A stretch of 10,933 bases of DNA, from the NCBI GenBank assembly GCA_031552315.1, contig JAVBMP010000109.1, positions 1-10,933 on the forward strand, read 5' to 3'. The notes beneath the pieces were generated by a model that searched no databases, was not told the origin of the DNA, and saw nothing but the letters and a program-made list of their open reading frames with translations. Numbering within the stretch: the first letter of the stretch is position 1; every line of letters starts with the position of its first letter. Source of the DNA: JAVBMP01 sp031552315. GTDB taxonomy: Bacteria > Desulfobacterota > Desulfovibrionia > Desulfovibrionales > Desulfovibrionaceae. This document shows, piece by piece, positions 1 through 5,673 of this stretch. The position numbers were made by a program, and so were the translations under genes.

Positions 1-173
1 CTGTGTCCTTTGGGCAGGGGGGCGCTGCGGGATTCCGTGCGTTCAATGCGCACCCAGTTATTGATTGTTTTGCGCGTTACGCCAAAAATATCGGCCAGTT
101 GAGACTGAGTATGTTCGCCGGTTTTATATGCGGCCAGGGCCTGTTGACGTAGTTCCGGGGTAATTTTGCTCAT
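1..173 (-). CDS. Helix-turn-helix protein, N-terminal part only; probably IS630-type transposase
   Basis: Reading leftward from an ATG at 173, 57 codons stay open and run off the window edge, so only the N-terminus is visible. It begins MSKITPELRQQALAAYKTGE. Residues about 23-43 (SQLADIFGVTRKTINNWV) form a clear helix-turn-helix of the kind that starts IS630-type and related transposases, followed by a basic, proline-containing linker (residues 45-57). The catalytic DDE part would lie outside the window, so completeness cannot be judged. No good ribosome binding site precedes the ATG, which fits a transposase gene. It lies 86 nt downstream of ruvC in the same orientation. A stand-alone HTH regulator is the main alternative. 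The DNA-binding fold is fairly sure; the transposase assignment is inference from the N-terminus alone. Confidence 0.55.
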   Translation of the reverse strand, partial: MSKITPELRQQALAAYKTGEHTQSQLADIFGVTRKTINNWVRIERTESRSAPLPKGH

Positions 174-259
174 ACGTATAGCCTGAAGTGTTTTTAGCGC
201 AAGTTGCGTTTGAAATGAGCGCATTGCCAACTCATGTCACTGCAGTCAGTTCGCGGCAT

Positions 260-748
260 TCACAGCAGCCGTTGCAAGCGCCGGCTGTTCAGGTGGCAGA
301 TGGCGCAGGCCAGCGCGTCGCCCGCGTCTACCGGCCAGGTGGGTTTTACGCCCAGCATTTGCGCCACCATGAAGGAAACTTGGCTTTTTTCCGCCCGTCC
401 GTTGCCGGTAAGGTTTTTCTTCACCACGGTCGGTTCATAGTCAAACACCGGCAGTTCCACCGCAGCGCAGGCCCCAACCGCAATGCCTCTGGCCTGGCCC
501 AGCTTTAGGGCAGACATGATGTTTTTTTGCACAAAAACATTTTCAATGGCCGCCTCATAAGGCTGGAAGGCCTTCAGCACCCCATAAAGCCCGGTGAAAA
601 GCTCGCCCAGGCGTTGAGAAAAAAGCTCGCTTTTGGGGCGCAGCACGCCGTAATCCACCAGTTTCAACACGCCGGAATTTTCTGTAACCACGCCCCAACC
701 CATGTTTTGGGAACCGGGGTCTATGCCTATGACTGTATTTTTATTCAT
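260..748 (-). CDS. ruvC: Crossover junction endodeoxyribonuclease RuvC
   Basis: This 162-residue protein is the Holliday-junction resolvase that cuts four-way junctions symmetrically, working with the RuvAB branch-migration motor in the cytoplasm. The RNase H-like fold is recognisable from GIDPGSQNMGWG at residues 8-19 (first catalytic Asp, D10), AIENVFVQKN at 67-76 (catalytic Glu, E69) and the C-terminal DAGDALACAICH at 141-152 (D141 and D144). These match the acidic residues of the E. coli enzyme. Length is close to the usual 160-175 residues, so the gene looks intact. The ATG at 748 gives the expected N-terminus, although its ribosome binding site is weak. ruvA and ruvB are not adjacent here. 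The gene lies downstream of acs, behind a block of strong palindromes, so it is probably transcribed separately. Confidence 0.96.
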   Translation of the reverse strand: MNKNTVIGIDPGSQNMGWGVVTENSGVLKLVDYGVLRPKSELFSQRLGELFTGLYGVLKAFQPYEAAIENVFVQKNIMSALKLGQARGIAVGACAAVELPVFDYEPTVVKKNLTGNGRAEKSQVSFMVAQMLGVKPTWPVDAGDALACAICHLNSRRLQRLL

Positions 749-782
749 TTAATACCAGGTTGCTTTGTTTTGCCTCCGGCGG

Positions 783-848
783 GCAGGGGGCGCTGCCCCC
801 TGCACCCCCGCCAAAGGGGGTGACCCCCTTTGGAAACCCCATAACGGG
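783..848. repeat. G/C-rich intergenic palindromes (REP-like)
   Basis: Two near-perfect palindromes sit side by side between acs and ruvC. The first has 9-bp arms (783-791 and 795-803) around 3 nt. The second pairs 811-820 with 824-833 around the triplet TGA and has C5/G5 runs in its arms. A smaller CCCC/GGGG hairpin follows at about 837-848. No reading frame explains them. They look like a repetitive intergenic element of the type common in Desulfovibrio-like genomes, but only one copy is in the window, so the repeat status is recalled rather than shown. Confidence 0.6.
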
Positions 849-867
849 GATAAGGAGAGAGGGGAGT

Positions 868-920
868 ATGAGGGGAGGGAACCTCAAGGGCTTCAAGCCC
901 TTATGGTTCCCTCCCCTCAT
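868..920 (-). terminator. Long hairpin downstream of acs, candidate terminator
   Basis: A 16-bp perfect outer stem (868-883 with 905-920, rich in G on one side and C on the other) encloses a 2x2 internal loop and an inner stem of 6-8 bp (886-893 with 895-902). It starts 36 nt after the acs stop codon in the direction of acs transcription. There is no U-tract on the acs side, so it is not a textbook intrinsic terminator. The other strand has a slightly T-rich tail. It could stop or 3'-stabilise the acs mRNA, or belong to the neighbouring palindromic element. Confidence 0.45.
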
Positions 921-955
921 TATTCATTTCTTCCGCTTCCTTCTTGCCGCGCGGG

Positions 956-3031
956 TCATTCCGGGGCGCGGGTGCCGGTAAGGCGGCGGAATTCTTTGAT
1001 TATGGGTTCAATTACTTCCGGGCGTTCCAGGGTAGTAAGGTCGCCGTAGTCATCGCTGTTGGACACTATTTTACGCAGCACGCGGCGCATGGTTTTACCG
1101 GAGCGTGTTTTGGGCAGCCCTTCAACAAACTGGATATGTTCCGGTGTGGCGATAGGCCCAATTTCGTTACGCATCCAGCGGCGCAGTTCATTGCGCAGTT
1201 CATCGGTCTGTTTGACGCCGGCCTTGAGTTGCAGGAAGGCGTAGATGGCTTCGCCCTTGACGGCGTGGGGCATGCCCACCACGACCACTTCGGCCACGCT
1301 GTGGTGCCCGGTGAAGGAGGCTTCCATTTCAGCGGAGCTGAAGCGGTGGCCGGAAACGTTGATAACGTCGTCAAGGCGGCCGGCCAGCCAGAAGTAGCCG
1401 TCTTTGTCCTTGCGCGCGCCGTCGCCGGAAACGTAGTAACCGGGGAACTGTTCAAAGTACATGCTTTTGTATTTGGCCGGGTCTTTGTAAAGGCCCTGCA
1501 TAAGGCCGGGCCAGGGCTGTTTTATGACCAGGTAGCCTTCTTCGTCTGTTTTGCATTCTGTGCCGTCCGGGCGCAGAATTTTGGCATCTATGCCGGGCAG
1601 GGGAAGGGTGGCGGAACCGGGTTTGAGCGGCGTGACAAAGGGCAGCGGGGAAATAAGAATGCCGCCGGTTTCGGTTTGCCACCAGGTATCCACAATGGGG
1701 CGTTTGCTGCCGCCAATATGTTCATGATACCATTTCCAGGTATCCGCGCCAATGGGTTCACCCACGGAACCGAGCAGGCGAATGGAGGAAAGGTCGCAGT
1801 TTTCCAGCCATTCTTCGCCTTCACGCACCAGGGTTCTGATGGCGGTGGGGGCGGTATAGAAGGTATTTACGCGGAACTTTTCAATAATTTGCCAGAAGCG
1901 GTCCGGGTCCGGCCAGCGGGGGCCGCCTTCAAAAATAACCGTGGTGCCGCCAAGCAGCAGGGGGCCGTACACCCCGTAGGTGTGGCCGGTAACCCAGCCC
2001 ACGTCGGCGGTGCACCAGTGCACGTCTTCATCTTTAAGGTCAAAAACATACTGCATGGTGTGGGCGGCATAGGTAAGGTAGCCGCCGGTGGAATGCATTA
2101 CGCCCTTGGGTTTGCCGGTGCTGCCGCTGGTGTAGAGGATGAACAGGGTGTCGTTTGATTCCATGTCCACGGCGGGCAGGCGGGCGTCTTCAAAGGAGTT
2201 GGCGCTCATGACGTCACGCCACCACACGTCGCGGCGTTCGCGCATGGTTGTGCTGGTGTTGGCGCGGTTGACAACTATGACGCGGCGCACAGAGGGGCAA
2301 TCTTTCAGCGCTTCATCCAGGGTAGATTTAAGCGGAATGATTTTGCCGCCGCGGAAGAGGGCGTCGGCGGTAATGACGATGCGGGCTTCGCTGTCTTGAA
2401 TACGCGCCTGCACACTGCTGGCGGAAAAGCCCGCGAACACCAGAACGTGGATAGCGCCAATTCTGGCGCAGGCCAGCATGGCTACCACGGTTTCCGGCAG
2501 CATGGGCAGGTAAAGCACCACGCGGTCGCCTTTTTTCACGCCCATTCTTTTAAGGGCGGAGGCCACGCGGCACACCCGGTCATACAGCATCTGATAGGTC
2601 CAGATTTTGTAATCGTCTTCCGGTTCACCCTGCCAGATAAGGGCCACCTTGTTGCGGCGCGGGCCGGTAATGTGGCGGTCAAGGCAGTTGTAGGAAGCGT
2701 TGAGCTTGCCGCCCTTGAACCATTCCACGCTGGGGTCGTCCGTAAAATTCCATTCCAGGGTTTTATTCCAGGGTTTGGACCAGGTGAGCAGTTTTTTGGA
2801 GCGGTCGCCCCAAAAACCTTCAGGGTCTTCCAGGGCGCGTTGGTGCATGGCCTGGTATTCGGCAAAGGTTTTTACATTGGCCTTTGCCGCTTCTGCTTTG
2901 GGAGGAGTGAAGTAGCAGTCTTTCACCGGGGGCAGCCCGGCTTCCGCAGCGCCGTTGCCGTTTGCCTTGGGCGCTTTGGGAGTTTTGGGGGTGCCGTTTT
3001 CTTTGCTTTCTTTTTCAATCTTCTCGCTCAT
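956..3031 (-). CDS. acs: Acetyl-CoA synthetase (AMP-forming)
   Basis: This 691-residue cytoplasmic enzyme activates acetate with ATP to acetyl-AMP and transfers the acetyl group to CoA. The ANL-superfamily signatures appear in order: LYTSGSTGKPKGVMHS (299-314, phosphate loop), DVGWVTGHTYG (343-353, acetate-pocket Trp/Val/Thr), VDTWWQTETGG (447-457), YVSGDGARKDKDGYFWLAGR (533-552, ATP-binding Asp and hinge) and PKTRSGKTMRRVLRK (640-654). K646 corresponds to the lysine that is reversibly acetylated in Salmonella Acs. The frame is open up to 3085, but the ATG at 3031 has AGGAGG four nt upstream and is the better start. Residues 1-32 are a Lys/Pro/Glu/Ala-rich low-complexity tail before the conserved region, which makes the protein longer than the usual ~650 residues. 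The gene seems to have its own promoter. A propionyl-CoA synthetase is less likely given the tryptophan in the WWQTETG motif. Confidence 0.96.
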   Translation of the reverse strand: MSEKIEKESKENGTPKTPKAPKANGNGAAEAGLPPVKDCYFTPPKAEAAKANVKTFAEYQAMHQRALEDPEGFWGDRSKKLLTWSKPWNKTLEWNFTDDPSVEWFKGGKLNASYNCLDRHITGPRRNKVALIWQGEPEDDYKIWTYQMLYDRVCRVASALKRMGVKKGDRVVLYLPMLPETVVAMLACARIGAIHVLVFAGFSASSVQARIQDSEARIVITADALFRGGKIIPLKSTLDEALKDCPSVRRVIVVNRANTSTTMRERRDVWWRDVMSANSFEDARLPAVDMESNDTLFILYTSGSTGKPKGVMHSTGGYLTYAAHTMQYVFDLKDEDVHWCTADVGWVTGHTYGVYGPLLLGGTTVIFEGGPRWPDPDRFWQIIEKFRVNTFYTAPTAIRTLVREGEEWLENCDLSSIRLLGSVGEPIGADTWKWYHEHIGGSKRPIVDTWWQTETGGILISPLPFVTPLKPGSATLPLPGIDAKILRPDGTECKTDEEGYLVIKQPWPGLMQGLYKDPAKYKSMYFEQFPGYYVSGDGARKDKDGYFWLAGRLDDVINVSGHRFSSAEMEASFTGHHSVAEVVVVGMPHAVKGEAIYAFLQLKAGVKQTDELRNELRRWMRNEIGPIATPEHIQFVEGLPKTRSGKTMRRVLRKIVSNSDDYGDLTTLERPEVIEPIIKEFRRLTGTRAPE

Positions 3032-3035
3032 GAGC

Positions 3036-3041
3036 CCTCCT
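3036..3041 (-). promoter_or_regulatory. Ribosome binding site that fixes the acs start
   Basis: On the minus strand AGGAGG is followed by four bases and the ATG at 3031. This is the best Shine-Dalgarno sequence at any candidate start of the acs frame and rules against the in-frame start 18 codons upstream at 3085. Confidence 0.85.
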
Positions 3042-3170
3042 GGAGCAGTTTGCTGCGCGCGCTCCACCTGGCGGCACTTCAACAAATTCCTTGCGTGCCG
3101 TCGTCAGTGGGGCGGGCGTCACTCGGTTTGCCGTGTTGAACGGCTTGCCAAACCAACAATAAAACGGGCC

Positions 3171-3240
3171 AATAAAGGCTGGCGCTTTATTTAACGGGCG
3201 TTGCCCGTCATTTCCTGCGTATCAAAGCCACAGGCGGCTT
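3171..3240 (-). other. Three small hairpins in the probable acs leader
   Basis: Three short inverted repeats follow each other: AATAAAG/CTTTATT (3171-3177 with 3185-3191), ACGGGC/GCCCGT (3194-3199 with 3203-3208) and AAGCC/GGCTT (3225-3229 with 3236-3240). If the promoter proposed at 3322-3350 is used, all three lie in a roughly 285-nt 5' untranslated leader of acs. I recognise no known riboswitch class. Apart from these, the terminator and the promoter, I see nothing coding in the gene-free stretch 3032-3489. Confidence 0.35.
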
Positions 3241-3321
3241 ATGGATGTTTTTTTGACAGAACCGGCAGAGGGAACGGAATGTCCGTGCGGGCGCGGGACT
3301 GTCAACTTCGCGCCTGACTTT

Positions 3322-3350
3322 ACAATACATAAGAACGCGCCGGATTTCAA
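3322..3350 (-). promoter_or_regulatory. Candidate sigma-70 promoter for acs
   Basis: On the minus strand a TTGAAA box (3350-3345, five of six consensus bases) is separated by exactly 17 nt from TATTGT (3327-3322, four of six). Transcription would start near 3315 and give a long acs leader. This is the best-spaced pair I found in the acs upstream region. A perfect TTGACA at 3305-3300 has no matching -10 box. Confidence 0.4.
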
Positions 3351-3425
3351 GGGCTGAAGGCTGGCCGGTATTGATTTTTTGTTGTTTTTTTAGACTTTTG
3401 AGTGGAAAGCGTTTTAATGACTGCC

Positions 3426-3453
3426 AAAATAACGGGAAATTTCATTTTCCGGG
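3426..3453 (-). terminator. Weak intrinsic terminator after the LysE-type exporter gene
   Basis: About 40 nt past the stop codon of the exporter gene, the minus strand has CGGAAA, a short A-rich loop and TTTCCCG (3452-3433, one bulged C), immediately followed by TTATTTT. The stem is short but the U-rich tail is in the right place and on the right strand. Confidence 0.4.
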
Positions 3454-3489
3454 GCGGGTGGCCAAGGAGGTATTGTTGAGGTAACAGAC

Positions 3490-4281
3490 TTAAATAAAAA
3501 GCAAAACAATGGAAAGCAGCAGAAAGGCGGCAAAGACATAGTTGCAATAGCGTATGCCTTCAGAGCTGAGGAAGCGGTTCATCATGGCCCCGCCGGCTGC
3601 CCACAGGGCTGTGGCCCCGAAGGCCTGAACGCAGAAAATGGCGCAAATTATGCCCAGGCGGGTAAAATATTCCGCGCCGCCGCCCGCGAACATGGTAAGC
3701 ACGGCTATGTTGGTTATCCAGGCCTTGGGGTTTACCAACTGAAAAAGCAGGGCTTGCCAAAAGTTCATGGGCTTCAGGCCGGGGTTTTTGCGGTGGCGGG
3801 AATTTTGTTCCGCAGGCGCGCCGGTTATGGCTTCAGCGGCGTGGCGGGCGGGGTTTTCAGCAGTGGCCTCTGCCGCTTTAAGGGTGGAACTGCCGGGCTT
3901 TGCGCGGGACTGGCGCAGGGCTTTTTCCAGTGGGCCGTCCTGTTTTTGTTGCCCGCTTTTATTTGGCCCGCTTCTGTTCAGCCCGTTTTTATTCAACCTG
4001 ATACCGGAAATTTTCCAGGCCAGCCACAGCATGTATACCGCGCCGACATAGCGGAGTATTTCGTTTATTATGGGGTAGCGGGTAAAAACTTCACCCAGCC
4101 CAAGCCCGCAAAGGAAAATAAAAACGGGCGCGGACACGGTTACCGCCAGAACATGGGGCAGGGCCGCCCGAAAGCCGCGGGAAAGGCCAACCGCCATGAC
4201 AGTGGCGTTGTTCGGCCCCGGCGTGAAAAACAGGGGGAAAGCGAACAGGCTTACATGCAGTATGAAGGGCAGGTAGTTCAT
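3490..4281 (-). CDS. LysE/RhtB-family amino-acid exporter with enlarged loop
   Basis: This 263-residue inner-membrane protein belongs to the LysE/RhtB translocator family, which exports amino acids or related small molecules. Evidence is the family signature FFTPGPNN at residues 18-25 near the end of the first hydrophobic segment, further hydrophobic segments at about 42-64, 74-92, 174-198, 206-230 and 244-263, and the FQLVNPKAW motif at 180-188 before the fourth. Family members usually have about 200-215 residues. The surplus lies in a hydrophilic insert at residues 94-170, in the loop between the third and fourth segments, where Lys/Asn/Gly/Ser repeats and then an Ala/Glu-rich stretch occur. 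The substrate cannot be named from sequence. The ATG at 4281 has no good ribosome binding site, so translation may depend on the upstream holA mRNA, whose stop is 53 nt away. Confidence 0.85.
   Translation of the reverse strand: MNYLPFILHVSLFAFPLFFTPGPNNATVMAVGLSRGFRAALPHVLAVTVSAPVFIFLCGLGLGEVFTRYPIINEILRYVGAVYMLWLAWKISGIRLNKNGLNRSGPNKSGQQKQDGPLEKALRQSRAKPGSSTLKAAEATAENPARHAAEAITGAPAEQNSRHRKNPGLKPMNFWQALLFQLVNPKAWITNIAVLTMFAGGGAEYFTRLGIICAIFCVQAFGATALWAAGGAMMNRFLSSEGIRYCNYVFAAFLLLSIVLLFI
3951..3995. repeat. 15-bp tandem repeat, three copies, inside the exporter gene
   Basis: Three adjacent imperfect 15-nt units, each starting GCCCG, occupy 3951-3965, 3966-3980 and 3981-3995. A more degenerate unit may precede them at 3936-3950. 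The unit length is a multiple of three, so on the minus strand they encode five-residue repeats (LNKNG, LNRSG, PNKSG, then QQKQD) in the cytoplasmic loop insert of the exporter. Copy-number change would alter loop length without a frameshift. Confidence 0.75.
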
Positions 4282-4311
4282 ATTATTGGCTTATTGACCG
4301 TTCAAAGCTGG

Positions 4312-4334
4312 ATGGTGTCGTCAAAAGACACCAT
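4312..4334 (-). other. Hairpin directly after the holA stop codon
   Basis: Perfect 8-bp arms (ATGGTGTC at 4312-4319 and GACACCAT at 4327-4334) enclose a 7-nt loop and abut the holA stop codon at 4335. There is no U-tract on the minus strand, so a full terminator is unlikely. Partial attenuation or mRNA 3'-end protection between holA and the exporter gene is possible. Confidence 0.45.
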
Positions 4335-5363
4335 TTAACGTGTCTTGAAAAGGATGAAAAGTTCCGCCAGTAATTTTTCCTGCGTCTGTTCCGGGCTGCG
4401 TTCACCGCTTTTGATGCCTTTTTCCGCTGCCAGGGCCAGTTCCCATATTTTGCCCAGCCCGCTGAAGCCCAGGGTTTTTGCCAGGGCGGTTTTTGCGCCC
4501 ACGGCCTGCGGGGGCATGAAGACCTGTTCACCGGCCAGCAATTGCCAAAGCTGGCGGGCTTCACGCAGCAGCATGGCAAGGAAGGCGAAGATGCCTTCTT
4601 CGCCTTCCTCCGCGTCACGCATTACCTTGGCCCAGGCGGCAGATGCGTTTTGCCCGCTTTGCAAGACCCGCAGCAGGGCGAAAATATCAATGTTTTTTTG
4701 GTGCGTTATCAGTGACGCATGGGCCGGGGCGGCCTTTTCGCCCGGCTTCAGGGCCAGGGCTATTTTTTCCATTTCCAGGTGAATGGCCGCGCCATCTGGC
4801 GGAAGGGCGGCGCAAATGGCTTCCAGCCCGCCAGGGGCAAAGCTTATGCCCAGTTCTTGCGCTTCCGCCCGCGCAAAGTTTGCTATGCCGCGCGGATCCA
4901 GCGGGGGCACAAGGGTTACCCAGCCTTTTTGTTCCGCAAAGTTCCAGGCTTGCAGCTTTTGGATATGGGCGGGGATTTTGGGTTTGCCCTTTTCAAAATC
5001 CACCTCCAGGCAAAAAATTGGCCAGGCCAGTTCATTGGGGCGGCCCAGGGCCAGGGAAAGCTTTTTCCAAATTTCTGCCGGAAGCTTTTCCGCGTTGCGC
5101 ACCCACAGCGCCTTTGGCCCGGCAAACAGGCCTTGCAGGGTAAGGTATTCCCAAAACTTGTCGTTTAGCCCTTCATCCGCCCAGAAGACCAGATTTTCCC
5201 ATTCCTTTTTGGCCGGGCCTGGCATGGCGCCAAGCAGCCCCCCGCCGCCGGACGGGGCCGGGGGCGGAAAAGAAGAGAGCAGGGCCTGAGCGCGTTTTTT
5301 CAGCAGCATGATGTCAGGCCCGGCGCAGAAGGAAAAACCGGGACGTTCCGTTTGTTGGGTCAT
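4335..5363 (-). CDS. holA: DNA polymerase III delta subunit (HolA-like)
   Basis: The product (342 residues from the ATG at 5363) fits the delta subunit of the clamp loader, which opens the beta sliding clamp during replication. Similarity is weak, as is usual for this family. Visible features include an N-terminal AAA+-like half with no Walker A motif (expected for delta), a strand-like LWVRNAEKLPAEIWKK at 87-101, the central LDPRGIANFARAEAQELGI (155-173) resembling the helical middle domain, and a helical C-terminal domain from about 222. Position is the strongest support: leuS-lptE-holA is a conserved order in proteobacteria. A Pro/Gly-rich insert occurs at 32-51. The frame also has a GTG at 5387, but it lies in the repeat boundary without a ribosome binding site; the ATG is preceded by the purine-rich AGAAAAAG. 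An unusual tandem repeat separates it from lptE. Confidence 0.85.
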   Translation of the reverse strand: MTQQTERPGFSFCAGPDIMLLKKRAQALLSSFPPPAPSGGGGLLGAMPGPAKKEWENLVFWADEGLNDKFWEYLTLQGLFAGPKALWVRNAEKLPAEIWKKLSLALGRPNELAWPIFCLEVDFEKGKPKIPAHIQKLQAWNFAEQKGWVTLVPPLDPRGIANFARAEAQELGISFAPGGLEAICAALPPDGAAIHLEMEKIALALKPGEKAAPAHASLITHQKNIDIFALLRVLQSGQNASAAWAKVMRDAEEGEEGIFAFLAMLLREARQLWQLLAGEQVFMPPQAVGAKTALAKTLGFSGLGKIWELALAAEKGIKSGERSPEQTQEKLLAELFILFKTR

Positions 5364-5386
5364 TGCTTTTTCTGTTTTATTGTACA

Positions 5387-5511
5387 CTAGAGTGATTTAC
5401 GCTTGAAATAGTCGCTTAACGGCGAGCAAAGCTCGCCTACGACTATTTCGCGGCAAGGATTTGAAGGCAAATCCTTGCTGAGCAATTCACTCATTTCAAT
5501 CGTAAATTGCT
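5387..5511. repeat. Structured 125-bp tandem repeat, copy 1
   Basis: This is the first of two 125-bp units in direct tandem between lptE and holA. It begins with CTAGAG and is predicted to fold as a three-way junction. An outer stem of 21 positions (5389-5409 with 5493-5513) has 18 Watson-Crick pairs, two G-T pairs and one mismatch. Hairpin A pairs 5407-5414 with 5440-5447 and 5421-5427 with 5431-5437. Hairpin B pairs 5453-5463 with 5468-5478 around a 4-nt loop. The wobble pairs form as G-U only in a plus-strand molecule and become A-C mismatches on the minus strand. No coding potential is evident. It resembles a MITE or REP-type element. Confidence 0.9.
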
Positions 5512-5636
5512 CTAGAGTGGTTTACGCTTGAAATAGTCGCTTAACGGCGAGCAAAGCTCGCCTACGACTATTCCGCGGCAAGGATTTGAAGACAAATCCT
5601 TGCTGAGCAATTCACTCATTTCAATCGTAAATTGCT
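5512..5636. repeat. Structured 125-bp tandem repeat, copy 2
   Basis: This unit is identical to the preceding one at 122 of 125 positions, with an exact period of 125. The differences are A5395 to G5520 (keeps a pair with T as G-T), T5448 to C5573 (unpaired linker) and G5467 to A5592 (loop of hairpin B). The next CTAGAG follows at 5637, so the array ends with a third copy of the boundary motif. The near identity suggests recent duplication or active homogenisation. Confidence 0.9.
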
Positions 5637-5673
5637 CTAGAGCATTTTATCTATAATGACAAAACGCTCTAGA
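5636..5673 (-). repeat. Short hairpin element at the lptE 3' end
   Basis: TCTAGAGC (5636-5643) and GCTCTAGA (5666-5673) are perfect inverted arms. Further inward, 5645-5648 pairs with 5661-5664 and 5650-5651 with 5658-5659 around a 6-nt loop. The two interruptions (A5644/C5665 and A5649/C5660) are mismatches on the plus strand but G-U pairs on the minus strand, so the lptE mRNA can form a continuous stem of about 15 bp. The lptE stop codon lies in the arm. There is no U-tract after it. It shares the CTAGAG boundary with the 125-bp units and may be a shorter relative or a solo remnant. Confidence 0.75.

Noticed and set aside
944..2158. A 404-codon open frame on the plus strand opposite acs
   Set aside because: It lies antisense to an unmistakable acs gene. 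Its translation is Gly/Ala/Phe/His-rich without any recognisable motif, as expected for the complement of a GC-rich gene.
3051..3160. Sigma-54 type promoter upstream of acs
   Set aside because: GG and GC dinucleotides with the required 10-nt gap in a TGGCA/TTGC context were not found; the closest candidate near 3140-3155 lacks the -12 GC.
3300..3305. Perfect TTGACA on the minus strand upstream of acs
   Set aside because: The sequence 16-18 nt further on has no -10 resemblance. The TTGAAA/TATTGT pair nearby is better. Its inverted partner TTGACAG at 3253 on the plus strand is probably chance.
3464..3480. AAGGAGG-like ribosome binding site on the plus strand before a TTG
   Set aside because: The frame after the TTG stops almost at once, and no plus-strand gene exists here.
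5387..5636. CRISPR array or tRNA gene at the tandem repeats
   Set aside because: There are only two 125-bp units with no unique spacers, so it is not CRISPR. The fold has two arms plus an outer stem, with no T-loop, anticodon loop or CCA-like end, so it is not tRNA.
5652..5657. Perfect TATAAT on the plus strand
   Set aside because: It is the loop of the short hairpin, no -35 box occurs at the right distance, and no plus-strand gene follows.
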